In this document: piece after piece, positions 17,012-25,499 of the stretch
Layout of the letters: each line of letters begins with the position of its first letter
How positions within the stretch are numbered: the stretch's first letter is position 1
Assembly (NCBI GenBank): GCA_036378155.1
Contig: DASUXA010000044.1
Location: 1-64,000 of the forward strand
Reading direction: 5' to 3'
Length of the DNA: 64,000 nt
Origin: DASUXA01 sp036378155
GTDB lineage: Bacteria; Actinomycetota; Actinomycetes; Mycobacteriales; Micromonosporaceae
The notes under the pieces: model-generated
What the model was told of the DNA's origin: nothing
The model's input: only the letters and a program-made list of their open reading frames with translations
The model's database searches: none
Translations under genes and position numbers: made by a program

Positions 17012-17769
17012 ACACGCTGCTCTGGGTGATCGTGCCGTACCTGTCCATCGCGATCTTCGTGCTCGGGTTGATCTGGCGGTACCGGTACGACAAGTTCGGC
17101 TGGACCACCCGTTCCTCACAGTTGTACGAGAGCGCGGTGCTGCGCTGGGGCAGCCCGCTGTTCCACTTCGGAGTGCTCGCGGTGCTGGTCGGGCACGTCG
17201 GCGGGCTGGTGGTACCGAAGTCGTGGACCGAGGCGGTCGGCGTGACCGAGCACACGTACCACCTGATGGCGGTGTTCATCGGTACCGTCGCGGGGCTGTG
17301 CACGCTGATCGGCATGGCGATCCTGATCGCCCGCCGCCGGCTGGTCGGTCCGGTGTTCACCGCGACCACGCGCAACGACAAGGCGATGTACGTGGTGCTC
17401 GCCTCGGTCATCGTGCTCGGGCTGCTGGCGACCGTGAAAGCGAACATGCTCGGCGGCGGGTACGACTACCGGGAGACGGTTTCGCCCTGGTTCCGGTCGC
17501 TGTTCTACCTGCGTCCCGACCCCGACGTGATGGCGGCGGTACCGGCGCCGTTCCAGGTGCACGTGCTGGCGGCGTTCGCGCTGTTCGCGTTCTGGCCGTT
17601 CAGCCGGCTGGTACACGCGTTCAGCGCGCCGGTCGGCTACCTGACCCGCCCGTATGTGGTGTACCGCAGCCGGGAGACGACGTCGCGGGCGGGTCTGCGC
17701 GCCCCGCGTCGCGGCTGGGACAGCCCGCCCCGGCTGCCCAGCGCCCCGGCGGGGCGTCGGCACCGGTAG
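17008..17769 (+). CDS. narI: Respiratory nitrate reductase gamma chain (cytochrome b)
   Basis: A 253-residue membrane protein with five predicted helices that oxidises menaquinol and holds two b hemes. Candidate heme histidines are in FHFGVLAVLVGHVGG, in EHTYHLM and in the C-terminal FQVHVLAAF...SRLVH segment. The ~30-residue Arg/Pro-rich tail is cytoplasmic. It begins with GTG overlapping the narJ stop. Confidence 0.94.
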   Translation: MNTLLWVIVPYLSIAIFVLGLIWRYRYDKFGWTTRSSQLYESAVLRWGSPLFHFGVLAVLVGHVGGLVVPKSWTEAVGVTEHTYHLMAVFIGTVAGLCTLIGMAILIARRRLVGPVFTATTRNDKAMYVVLASVIVLGLLATVKANMLGGGYDYRETVSPWFRSLFYLRPDPDVMAAVPAPFQVHVLAAFALFAFWPFSRLVHAFSAPVGYLTRPYVVYRSRETTSRAGLRAPRRGWDSPPRLPSAPAGRRHR

Positions 17770-17780
17770 TCTGCGCGTCG

Positions 17781-18224
17781 ATGAGCATCTGGGTTTGGGT
17801 CCTGTTCATCCACATCCTCGGCGCCGCGCTGTGGGTCGGCGGGCAACTCGCGTTGTCGCTGATCGTGCTGCCCACGGCGCGCCGGCTGCTGACCGAGGAG
17901 GACCGGCTGCGGGTGCTCACCCCGGTGGGCAAGAGGTTCGGCATCCTGACGCTCGCGGCGATGCTGCCGGTACAGGTCGCGACCGGGGTTGCGCTCGCCG
18001 TGCACAACGGCGTCACCTGGCGTTCACTCGTCGAACCGGGGTACGGGCTGACGCTGACCGTCAAGTTGGCGCTGGTCGTGGTCGTGATGGCGGCAGCCGG
18101 GGTACACGGTCTGCTGTCGGTGCGGCAGCACCCGGTCGCGGCGCGCGTGGTGGCGATGTTCGGACTGGTGTGCTCGGTCGCGATCCTGCTGTTCGCGGCG
18201 GCCCTGGGCACCGGCTGGTCGTGA
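17781..18224 (+). CDS. Small CopD-like membrane protein, last gene of the nar operon
   Basis: A 147-residue protein with four hydrophobic segments. The first, WVLFIHILGAALWVGGQLAL, resembles CopD or related heme/copper membrane proteins; the His and Trp-Val-Gly-Gly pattern is typical. Another His stands in the loop before the last helix (GVHGLLSVRQHP). It starts 11 nt behind narI, so it is probably read with narGHJI. Its function in nitrate respiration is unknown to me; heme or copper handling is a guess. Confidence 0.7.
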   Translation: MSIWVWVLFIHILGAALWVGGQLALSLIVLPTARRLLTEEDRLRVLTPVGKRFGILTLAAMLPVQVATGVALAVHNGVTWRSLVEPGYGLTLTVKLALVVVVMAAAGVHGLLSVRQHPVAARVVAMFGLVCSVAILLFAAALGTGWS

Positions 18225-18228
18225 CGCG

Positions 18229-18270
18229 GCGGGGCGGTGGTCGGGGCGCACGCCCGGACCACCGCCCCGC
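18229..18270. terminator. Bidirectional terminator between the nar operon and a convergent gene
   Basis: gcggggcggtggtc (18229-18242) is the exact reverse complement of 18257-18270, and a GGG/CCC pair tightens the loop. It lies 4 bp after the stop at 18224 and 15 bp before the end of the opposite gene. Confidence 0.85.
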
Positions 18271-18285
18271 ATGACGTCCGTTCGG

Positions 18286-19359
18286 TCAGGACACGATCGC
18301 GTGCGAGATGCGGCAGTCCCCGGTGTCGTTGGCCCAGGTGCCCTGCATCGCGAACGAGCCGGTCGCGAACGCGACGTTCTGCGAGCCGCCGGTACCTCCG
18401 GTGCCGTTCCACGAGCACTTGTCGGCGTTCTCGGAGCCGCGGCTGTCGGTCCAGCCGCCTGCCGGGTTCTGGTCGGTGATGGTTTCGGCGTACTCGTGAC
18501 CCATCACGATCGTGACGCCGTCCAGCGTGCCGGCGGAACCGGAGTTGACGTAGTTCTGTCCGCAGCTCGTCCCCATGTCGGTGACGTACGGCGCGTTGGT
18601 GAACGCGATGTCGCCGTAGGACGACGGCGAGCCCACGTACGGGTCGCCGTTGTAGTCGTGCCAGGCGCAGAAGTTGCCGGACGAGGTGTTGAAGCCGTCC
18701 GGGTGGGTGCCCGTCGGCGACACGACGACGTACTGCGCGTTGCGATTCAACGTGGCGGTCGTGTTGCCGAAGTGCCCGGCGGCCTTGACCGCCTCGTCGC
18801 CGATCTGACGGGCGGTGGCGTTGCTCGGCGCGGTGACCGAGGTGTCCACCCAGACACCGGCGAGCACCGTGCTGGACGGGTACGCCACGTGCGGGTTGGA
18901 CGAGCCGCAGGTCTGCGAACCGGCGGCGATGCCCTCGCAGTACTGCGTCATCACGCCCGACCACAGTTCGCCGTTGGTGCCCAGACCCCGGTACATCGCC
19001 TGGAGCCGGGGAGCCATGCCCTTCGGGTCGCCGGACAGCACGGTGTACCCGTTCGCGTCGGTGCTGGCGCTGCCCCACTGCGAACCCCAGAAGATCACGT
19101 AGACCTTCGGCGACCCGGTGGTGACGCCGATGCCGTCGACACCGCCGCCGTAGCTGAGGTTGTTGCGGTTGGGTCGGGCCGCCGCGCCGGCGTGAGCCTC
19201 CTTGGTGAGGTACTTGTGCCCGCCGAACGGGTGGGTCGGTCCGGCGAATTCGCTGCCGTGGGCGGCGCTCGCGGGGCCCGCGAACGCCATCGCGGCGACG
19301 ACGGCGGCGCCGGCGAGGATCCCACCGGCGCGGAGCGCTTGCTGGGAGGTACGGAACAT
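18286..19359 (-). CDS. Secreted protein with HEYAE motif, possible metalloprotease-like
   Basis: A 357-residue protein with a Sec signal peptide (positive start MFRTSQQALR, hydrophobic core, PASA-AHG cleavage site). The mature part is rich in Gly, Ser, Asn and aromatic residues. It has KVYVIFWGSQWGS in the N-terminal third, several Cys that could form disulfides, and GHEYAETITDQNPAGGWTD near 300. The last resembles an HExxE/H zinc motif with downstream Asp, as in some secreted proteases, but I cannot place the family. The ATG at 19359 has GAAAGGA 6 nt upstream. It is a single-gene unit. Confidence 0.6.
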   Translation of the reverse strand: MFRTSQQALRAGGILAGAAVVAAMAFAGPASAAHGSEFAGPTHPFGGHKYLTKEAHAGAAARPNRNNLSYGGGVDGIGVTTGSPKVYVIFWGSQWGSASTDANGYTVLSGDPKGMAPRLQAMYRGLGTNGELWSGVMTQYCEGIAAGSQTCGSSNPHVAYPSSTVLAGVWVDTSVTAPSNATARQIGDEAVKAAGHFGNTTATLNRNAQYVVVSPTGTHPDGFNTSSGNFCAWHDYNGDPYVGSPSSYGDIAFTNAPYVTDMGTSCGQNYVNSGSAGTLDGVTIVMGHEYAETITDQNPAGGWTDSRGSENADKCSWNGTGGTGGSQNVAFATGSFAMQGTWANDTGDCRISHAIVS

Positions 19360-19746
19360 CGCGTTCCTTTCGGGAGGGTGTGGGTGCTGCGGTACCAGAC
19401 CGGCGCGGCGTCCAGGGGATGACGCCCGGGTCACATTCAGTGACGTCGATACCGGTCTGATCCGCCGACGGTACGGCGATCACGGACAGCGGCACCAGGG
19501 ATGTCCGTACGCGAACGGGTCGTGGCGCGCACAACGAGGGTCGATACCGACCCGATAGGGCGGTGGGGGGCGCGCCGCCACGGGCGCGTGGCGGGAATCT
19601 CCGTATCCATCGCCGCAACCGTGTCGCAGCGGCGGGACTTTCGGCCCGGGGCGTCCGGTGCCATCGCCGCTGCCCGGCGGAGATACCCGCGCATACCGTC
19701 GCACACGTTGGGCACTGTGATCCCCCGGCGACAGTGAGGCGGACAG
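19360..19746. promoter_or_regulatory. Divergent intergenic region with DevR/DosR-type box before narK
   Basis: No credible gene is seen in these 387 bp. GGGACTTTCGGCCCG at 19634-19648 repeats the first 14 bases of the box before narG. Its centre lies about 105 bp before the narK ATG. The left part must hold the promoter of the secreted-protein gene. Confidence 0.7.
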
Positions 19747-20982
19747 ATGACGACGACGACGCGGCCCGGCAGGTCGACCACGACGCCCGGCGCTGCCGCC
19801 GCACCGGGCACGCGCGCCACCCTCAACCTCGTACTGGCGACCCTCGGCTTCACCATCAACTTCTGGGCGTGGGCACTGCTCGGTCCGCTCGGTCCCGGCA
19901 TCAAGGAGCGGCTCGGGCTCAGCTTCACCGAACAGTCGCTGCTGGTCGCGGTACCGGTCGTGGTCGGCTCGGTGGGTCGCGTCCCGGTCGGCGCGCTCAC
20001 CGACCGGTTCGGTGCCCGCGTGATGTTTCCCCTGATCAGCCTCGTCACCGTGATCCCGGTGCTGACGCTGTCGGTGGTCACCGGGTACGGGGCGCTGATC
20101 GCAACCGGGTTCTTCCTCGGCATCGCCGGTACCTCGTTCGCCGTCGGCGTGCCCCTGGTGTCCGGCTGGTATCCGCCGGTACGACGCGGGTTCGCGCTCG
20201 GGGTGTTCGGCATCGGCATGGGCGGTACCGCGATCGCCAACTTCACCACGGTCTGGCTGTCCAACCGGTACGGGTCGAAGACCCCGTTCCTGCTGGTCGC
20301 CGCGCTGCTCGTCGGGTACGCCCTGGTCGCCGCGCTGCTGGTGCGGGACGCGCCCGGTCGCGGCGCCGGCGGGTCGGTCTGGCGGCGTACCGGTGACGTG
20401 CTCAAGCTTCCTGTCACCTGGCAGATGTCGCTGCTGTACGCGGTCGGGTTCGGCGGGTTCGTCGCGTTCAGCGTGTACCTGCCGGCGTACCTGCGCACCG
20501 CGTACCACCTGAGCCCCGGCAACGCGGCGCTGCGTACCGCCGGGTTCGTGCTGCTCGCGGTCGCCGCGCGCCCGGTCGGCGGCTGGCTGTCGGACCGCGT
20601 CCACCCGGTACCGGTCCTGGTCGTCTCGTTCACCGGGGTCGCGCTGCTGGCGATCGTCCAGGCGTTCCAGCCGACGCTGATCCCGACCGGAACGATCGCC
20701 TTCCTCGGCATGGCGACGTTCCTCGGCGCGGCGAGCGGCGCGGTGTTCGCGCTGGTCGGCAAGGTGGCGCCGGAAGACAAGGTGGGCGCGGTCACCGGGG
20801 TGGTGGGCGCCGCCGGCGGGCTGGGCGGGTTCGTTCCGCCGCTGGTCATGGGCGCGGTGTACGGCGAGGAGGCGTCGTACGCGATCGGGCTGATGCTGCT
20901 GTCCGACGTGGCGCTCGCCGCGGCGGTGTACACCGGGATCAAGATGAGCCGGCTCGCCCGATCGGCGGCCGCCGGATCGTGA
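19747..20982 (+). CDS. narK: Nitrate/nitrite transporter, NarK family (MFS)
   Basis: A 411-residue, 12-helix MFS protein. The two Gly-rich nitrate signature regions are recognisable: GTSFAVGVPLVSGWYPPVRRGFALGVFGIGMGG and GAASGAVFALVGKVAPEDKVGAVTGVVGAAGGLGGFVPP. NINFWAW-like (TINFWAWALLGPLG) in TM1 is typical. It would supply nitrate to NarGHI, whose active site faces the cytoplasm, and may expel nitrite. A DevR-like box precedes it, as for narG. The TGA overlaps the GTG of the next gene. Confidence 0.92.
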   Translation: MTTTTRPGRSTTTPGAAAAPGTRATLNLVLATLGFTINFWAWALLGPLGPGIKERLGLSFTEQSLLVAVPVVVGSVGRVPVGALTDRFGARVMFPLISLVTVIPVLTLSVVTGYGALIATGFFLGIAGTSFAVGVPLVSGWYPPVRRGFALGVFGIGMGGTAIANFTTVWLSNRYGSKTPFLLVAALLVGYALVAALLVRDAPGRGAGGSVWRRTGDVLKLPVTWQMSLLYAVGFGGFVAFSVYLPAYLRTAYHLSPGNAALRTAGFVLLAVAARPVGGWLSDRVHPVPVLVVSFTGVALLAIVQAFQPTLIPTGTIAFLGMATFLGAASGAVFALVGKVAPEDKVGAVTGVVGAAGGLGGFVPPLVMGAVYGEEASYAIGLMLLSDVALAAAVYTGIKMSRLARSAAAGS

Positions 20983-21968
20983 TGCTGCTCAACCCCGTGG
21001 TCGAGCCGGGACAGGACCCGTGGATCGTGCACCACGACGGCGCGTACCACCTGGTGCAGAGCACCCCCGACGCGCGGGCCCTGACCATTCGGCGCTCGGC
21101 GACGCTCGCGGGGCTCGGCGCCGCCGACGCGGTGGTGATCTGGCGCGGGTACGGCGACCGGTGCTGCGAACTGTGGGCGCCGGAGCTGTTCCGGTTCGGC
21201 GACCGGTGGTACATCTACGTCGCCGCCGACGACGGGGACAACCACAACCACCGGATGTACGTGCTGGGCAGCCGGGGCGACGACCCGTTCGGTCCGTACA
21301 CCGACCTGGGGCGCATCGCTGCCGTGACCGACCGCTGGGCGATCGACGGGACCGTGTTGCGCTGGCCGGACGGCAGGCTGTACTTCGTCTGGTCGGGTTG
21401 GGCGGGTCGGCGCAACGTGGCGCAGAACCTGTACATCGCGCCGATGGCGGACCCGGTCACGATCGTCGGCGACCGGTCGCTGATCTGCGAGCCGACGCTG
21501 CCCTGGGAGCGGCACGGCGGCCCACCGTACGTCGTCGAAGGTCCCGCCGCGCTGACCCGTGGCGACCGGATCTTCCTGACCTACTCCGCCAGCGGTAGCT
21601 GGACGGACCGGTACTGCCTGGGCATGCTGGCTACCGACGTCGGCCGCGACCCGACCCGTCAGGCGAGTTGGCGCAAGTCCGCGCGTCCGGTGTTCGCGGG
21701 TATCGCCACCGCGTACGGTCCCGGTCACAACTCGTTCTTCACCTCGCCGGACGGCAGCGAGTTGTGGCTGGCGTACCACGCGAACCGGCGCGCCGGCGCC
21801 GGCTGGGGCGGGCGCAGCGTCCGCGCCCAACCGGTGCGGTGGGGCGCGGACGGTACGCCGTGGTTCGGTAAGCCGGCCCCGGTCGGTGCGCCGCTGGTCC
21901 CGCCGTCCGGCGAGTATCACCCGCCCGGTGACGGCGGGCCGTCGCCCGACGGGCACCGCGCCCGGTAG
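20979..21968 (+). CDS. Glycoside hydrolase, GH43-like five-bladed beta-propeller
   Basis: A 329-residue protein without signal peptide. GQDPWIVHHDGAYHLVQS at the start carries the general-base Asp of clan GH-F. Also seen are ELWAPELFRFGDRWYIYVAADDG, WAIDGTVLRWPDGRLYFVWSG with the pKa-tuning Asp, and VEGPAAL with the catalytic Glu. The family acts on arabinose- or xylose-containing glycans. The GTG at 20979 overlaps the narK stop (GTGATG; an ATG follows directly). The coupling to a nitrate transporter is odd, and no related sugar genes are adjacent. Confidence 0.82.
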   Translation: MMLLNPVVEPGQDPWIVHHDGAYHLVQSTPDARALTIRRSATLAGLGAADAVVIWRGYGDRCCELWAPELFRFGDRWYIYVAADDGDNHNHRMYVLGSRGDDPFGPYTDLGRIAAVTDRWAIDGTVLRWPDGRLYFVWSGWAGRRNVAQNLYIAPMADPVTIVGDRSLICEPTLPWERHGGPPYVVEGPAALTRGDRIFLTYSASGSWTDRYCLGMLATDVGRDPTRQASWRKSARPVFAGIATAYGPGHNSFFTSPDGSELWLAYHANRRAGAGWGGRSVRAQPVRWGADGTPWFGKPAPVGAPLVPPSGEYHPPGDGGPSPDGHRAR

Positions 21969-21995
21969 CGACGGCGTCATGCGTCGTACCCGGCG

Positions 21996-22103
21996 CTACA
22001 GATCCAGGACCAGCGCCGACAGGAGCACGACGAGCATGCCGAACAGACCGAGCAGGACGATGCCGGCGCTGGTCAGCGCCCGCCGTACATTGACCGTTCT
22101 CAT
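21996..22103 (-). CDS. 35-residue membrane protein coupled to the esterase gene
   Basis: The short frame codes for a basic N terminus (MRTVNVRRALTS) and one hydrophobic helix (AGIVLLGLFGMLVVLLSALV). Its ATG overlaps the esterase TGA (ATGA), and GGAGG stands 7 nt before it, which argues for real translation. I know no family. A single-pass accessory to the upstream MMPL exporter is possible but unproven. Confidence 0.6.
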   Translation of the reverse strand: MRTVNVRRALTSAGIVLLGLFGMLVVLLSALVLDL

Positions 22104-23107
22104 CGTGCTGCCTCCTGTGACCGGGTCGCCAGGAACCGCAGGGTGTCCTGGAAGGTCTGCCGAGCCTGGGGCAGCGTGAAGTCGAACTGGTAGTCGTGCC
22201 CCAGCTTCGCGCCGCTGCCCTCCCAGAACTCGGTCGTCACCGGAACACCGTGCTGCCGCAGCGCTGCCGCCAACTCGTGGCTCTGCGGTGTCAGCGCGTC
22301 CGCGTCGCCGCCGGTCACGAAAGCCGGCGGATAGTCGGCGGTGATCTGGTGTACGGTCGACAGCTGGTCGATGGCTGGGAAGCCCAGCCAGTCGCGATAT
22401 CCGGTGTACGTCCACAGCGCCACATGGAAGTACGGCGCACGGATCTGTTTGAGCGTCACCAGGTCGTACGCCCCGCAGTACAGCAGCGCCCCGCGCAGGC
22501 TGCCCGGCGGTACCGCCGGAGCGAGGCGCATCGCGGTCGCCAGCGCGGGATTGGTCTCCACCGCCGCGGTCTGGCTGGCCAGTTGCGCGCCCGCTGAGTT
22601 GCCGCCGACGAACAGTCGGGTCGGATCGCCGTGGTACTCGGCGGCATGCTCGCGCAGATAGCCGAGTGCCGCGTCGGCTTGCCGCACCGGGGTCGGATAG
22701 CGCGCATCCGGCGGTCGGGTGTAGCCGAGGGTCGCCACCGTGTACCCGCCATGCGCCAGCATGGTGGCGAAGACGCCCGCGTCCTCCTTGGTACCGCCGA
22801 TGAACGCCCCGCCGTGGATCCACAGAATCATCGGTCGTGGCGACGTGACGCTCCGGGGTACGTAGACGTCCAGCTTCGCCTCGGGCGCGTCGGCGACGGG
22901 AACGGCGACATTCCGTACCACGGTCACGGTCGGGACGATGCTGTCGTAGTCGGCTGGCTGCTTGACGTTGCTCCACGAGTCGATGACCAGTCGCCCGAGG
23001 AGGGCGCCGGGCACCGGCGTCAGGGCGTACACCGTCAACGGCACCGCGATGACCACCGCCAGGAAAACCAGTGCCCGGACGAGTTTGCGTGGTCGTTGTC
23101 GAAACAT
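22100..23107 (-). CDS. Alpha/beta hydrolase, HSL-type esterase, membrane-anchored
   Basis: A 335-residue protein with an N-terminal hydrophobic segment (RALVFLAVVIAVPLTVYAL), probably an anchor or uncleaved signal. The hydrolase domain has oxyanion motif HGGAFIGG, nucleophile elbow GNSAG, Asp in GGDADALTPQ and His in LGHDYQF. These are the marks of the hormone-sensitive lipase branch, carboxyl-ester hydrolases. It starts 11 nt after the MMPL exporter stop, so both belong to one transcript; it may act on a lipid that the exporter carries. Confidence 0.85.
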   Translation of the reverse strand: MFRQRPRKLVRALVFLAVVIAVPLTVYALTPVPGALLGRLVIDSWSNVKQPADYDSIVPTVTVVRNVAVPVADAPEAKLDVYVPRSVTSPRPMILWIHGGAFIGGTKEDAGVFATMLAHGGYTVATLGYTRPPDARYPTPVRQADAALGYLREHAAEYHGDPTRLFVGGNSAGAQLASQTAAVETNPALATAMRLAPAVPPGSLRGALLYCGAYDLVTLKQIRAPYFHVALWTYTGYRDWLGFPAIDQLSTVHQITADYPPAFVTGGDADALTPQSHELAAALRQHGVPVTTEFWEGSGAKLGHDYQFDFTLPQARQTFQDTLRFLATRSQEAAR

Positions 23108-23118
23108 CGGTCGACCTT

Positions 23119-25398
23119 CTATCGATTGACGTCGTCAAGGAGGAGCGCATTCGCGCTGCCGCCGATCGGCTGCGCGGCGGTACGGTCCGGCAGGTCGGCG
23201 TGCTCCAGCCGCAACCGCGGCAGCACCCGGTCCAGCCATGCCGGCAGCCACCAGTTCGCCCGCCCGAACAGCTCCATCGCCGCCGGTACCAGCACCATCC
23301 GGACCAGCGTGGCGTCGAGGAAGACCATCACCGCCATGCCCAGCCCGAGCTGTTTGACCGCGAGGTCCGCGCCGAGCATCACGGACAGGAACACCGTGAC
23401 CATGATCGCGGCGGCGGCGGTGATCACGCGTGCCGTCGAGGTGAGCCCGTCGGCGACCGCGGCACGGGTGTCGCCGCCCCGGTCGTACGCCTCCTTGATC
23501 CGGGACACCAGGAACACCTCGTAGTCCATGGACAGCCCGAACAGCACCGGGAACATGATGAACGGGACGAACGCGGCGATCGGCATGGCTGTCGGGAAGC
23601 CCAGCGGACCGGTCAGCCAACCCCACTGCACGGCTGCCACCAGCACGCCGTACGCCGCGCCGATCGACACCAGGTTGAGGATCGCCGCCTTGACCGCCAG
23701 TACCACCGATCGGAACACCACGACCAGGAGCAGCAGGGACAGCGCGACCACGACCGCGACCAGTACCGGCAGCCGATCGGTGACCAGGGTCGCGAAGTCG
23801 GTCACCGCCGCGGTCGGTCCGCCGACGTACACCGTGCTCCCCGGCGCGTTCGCCGGGATCACCTCGTCGCGCAGCGTGCCCAGCAGTTGGGCGGTCTGTT
23901 CCGACTGCGCGCTGGTGGTCGGGTACGCGACGAACATCGCGATCGCGTGGTCGGGACTGACCTGTACCGGGGACACCGACGCGACCCCGGACGTGGCGCG
24001 CACGCTCGCGGCGAGCGCGTCGACGGTCGGGCCGGGCGGCTGGGCGACGACCACGAGCGGGGCGTCGTACCCGGCGCCGAAGCCGTCCGCCAGAATCCGG
24101 TGCGCCGTGTACCCGCTGGTGTCGCGCGGCTGGGTACTCGAGTCGGGCATGCTCAGCCGCATGCCGAGCGCGGGCGCGGCGAGTAGGAGCAGCAGGACCG
24201 CCGCGCCGACCGTGGCGACTACCGGGTGCCGCTGGATCACGCCCGCCCAGCGGGCGGCTAGCGGACGGGTACCCGTTTTCGCCGCCGGGTCGGCTGCCGC
24301 GCCGGGCGACGCGTCGCGCGCCGTGCCCGACGCCGCCTCGGCTGCCCGCCGCTCGGCGCGCCCGAACCAGGGCAGGCGCAGCCGGTCGATACGCCGCCCG
24401 GCGAATCCGAGCAGGGCGGGCAGCAGCGTCACCGCGGCAGCCATGGTCAACATCACGGTCAGCGCGGTACCGACCGCCACGCCCCGCATGAAGTCCAGCT
24501 TCATCAGCAGAAGACCGAGCAGGCAGATGACCACGGTGGTACCGGCGAACAACACCGAGCGGCCCGCCGTGGCGGTCGCGGTCGCGGTCGCCTGCTCCGG
24601 GGTGCCGCCCGCGCGCAGCGCCTCCCGGTACCGCGTGACGATCAGCAGCGCGTAGTCGACGCCGACACCCAGCCCGATCAGCGCCGCCAGGATCGGTCCG
24701 AAGCTGGGTGCCGGCAGCACATGGTTGATCAGCGTCATCGCGGACAGTCCGACGCCGATACCGAACACCGCCGTGACGATCGGCACCACCATCGCGAGCA
24801 GTGAGCCGAACGCGATCAGGAGTACCACGGCGGCGGCGAGCAACCCGACACCGTCGGCGGCGCCGCCGCCCGGCGTCTCGGCGGCGTTCACCGCGCTGCC
24901 GGCGAGCGCCAGTTCGACGCCCGGCGCGTCGGCGGACCGTACGTCGTCGATGAGCTGTTTCGTCTCGTCGACCGGCATGCCGTCCGACGCCACGTCGAGA
25001 GCGACGGTGGCGAAGGCGGTACGCCGGTCGGCGGAGATCTGCCCCGGCGCGTCGTACGGCGAACCCACGGCGACGACGTGCGGGGCGGTGCGCAGCCGGT
25101 CCAGGACCCCCGTGACCCTGGTTCGGACCGCCGGGTCGTCCAGCCCCGCGTCGGCGTGTACCGCGAGGGTCAGCCGGTCGCCGTCGAACCGGCCGGGGAA
25201 GTGTTCGGTCAGCAACTGCTGCGCGCGATCGGCGCCGCTGTCGCCGCCGCCGTACGCGTCGCTGGTCGGCGCGCCTTTCGTCGCGCCGAGGACGATGACG
25301 CCGGCTGCGACCGCCAGCCAGGCGAGCAGTACCAGCCACCGGTGGCGGTGGCAGCCGGTCGCGAGTCGGGCGAGGACGCCCGAAGTGTTCTCGGTCAT
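23119..25398 (-). CDS. MMPL-family membrane exporter
   Basis: A 759-residue RND-superfamily protein with two repeated halves, each with a large extracytoplasmic loop after the first helix and about five more helices. Typical segments are GLGVGVDYALLIVTRYREALRAG and LSMDYEVFLVSRIKEAYDRGGDTRAAVADGL, both carrying proton-relay Asp-Tyr pairs. Actinobacterial MMPL proteins export lipids or lipid-like metabolites. It is followed by an esterase gene and preceded by a DesK/NarL-type two-component pair, which probably controls it. Confidence 0.9.
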   Translation of the reverse strand: MTENTSGVLARLATGCHRHRWLVLLAWLAVAAGVIVLGATKGAPTSDAYGGGDSGADRAQQLLTEHFPGRFDGDRLTLAVHADAGLDDPAVRTRVTGVLDRLRTAPHVVAVGSPYDAPGQISADRRTAFATVALDVASDGMPVDETKQLIDDVRSADAPGVELALAGSAVNAAETPGGGAADGVGLLAAAVVLLIAFGSLLAMVVPIVTAVFGIGVGLSAMTLINHVLPAPSFGPILAALIGLGVGVDYALLIVTRYREALRAGGTPEQATATATATAGRSVLFAGTTVVICLLGLLLMKLDFMRGVAVGTALTVMLTMAAAVTLLPALLGFAGRRIDRLRLPWFGRAERRAAEAASGTARDASPGAAADPAAKTGTRPLAARWAGVIQRHPVVATVGAAVLLLLLAAPALGMRLSMPDSSTQPRDTSGYTAHRILADGFGAGYDAPLVVVAQPPGPTVDALAASVRATSGVASVSPVQVSPDHAIAMFVAYPTTSAQSEQTAQLLGTLRDEVIPANAPGSTVYVGGPTAAVTDFATLVTDRLPVLVAVVVALSLLLLVVVFRSVVLAVKAAILNLVSIGAAYGVLVAAVQWGWLTGPLGFPTAMPIAAFVPFIMFPVLFGLSMDYEVFLVSRIKEAYDRGGDTRAAVADGLTSTARVITAAAAIMVTVFLSVMLGADLAVKQLGLGMAVMVFLDATLVRMVLVPAAMELFGRANWWLPAWLDRVLPRLRLEHADLPDRTAAQPIGGSANALLLDDVNR

Positions 25399-25459
25399 GC
25401 CGCCATGCTTCGCGGATGCCGCGCGGTGATCGTCCGCCGCGTGGAGTCATCTGCGCGGC

Positions 25460-25498
25460 GCGGCTACCACGCGGACGTACTCCGTGGGAAGTAGCCGC
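25460..25498. terminator. Stem-loop behind the response regulator gene
   Basis: gcggctac (25460-25467) pairs with gtagccgc (25491-25498), with further inner pairing of cacg and cgtg. It directly follows the stop of the leftward regulator gene at 25500 and separates it from the MMPL gene. Confidence 0.6.
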
Positions 25499-25499
25499 C

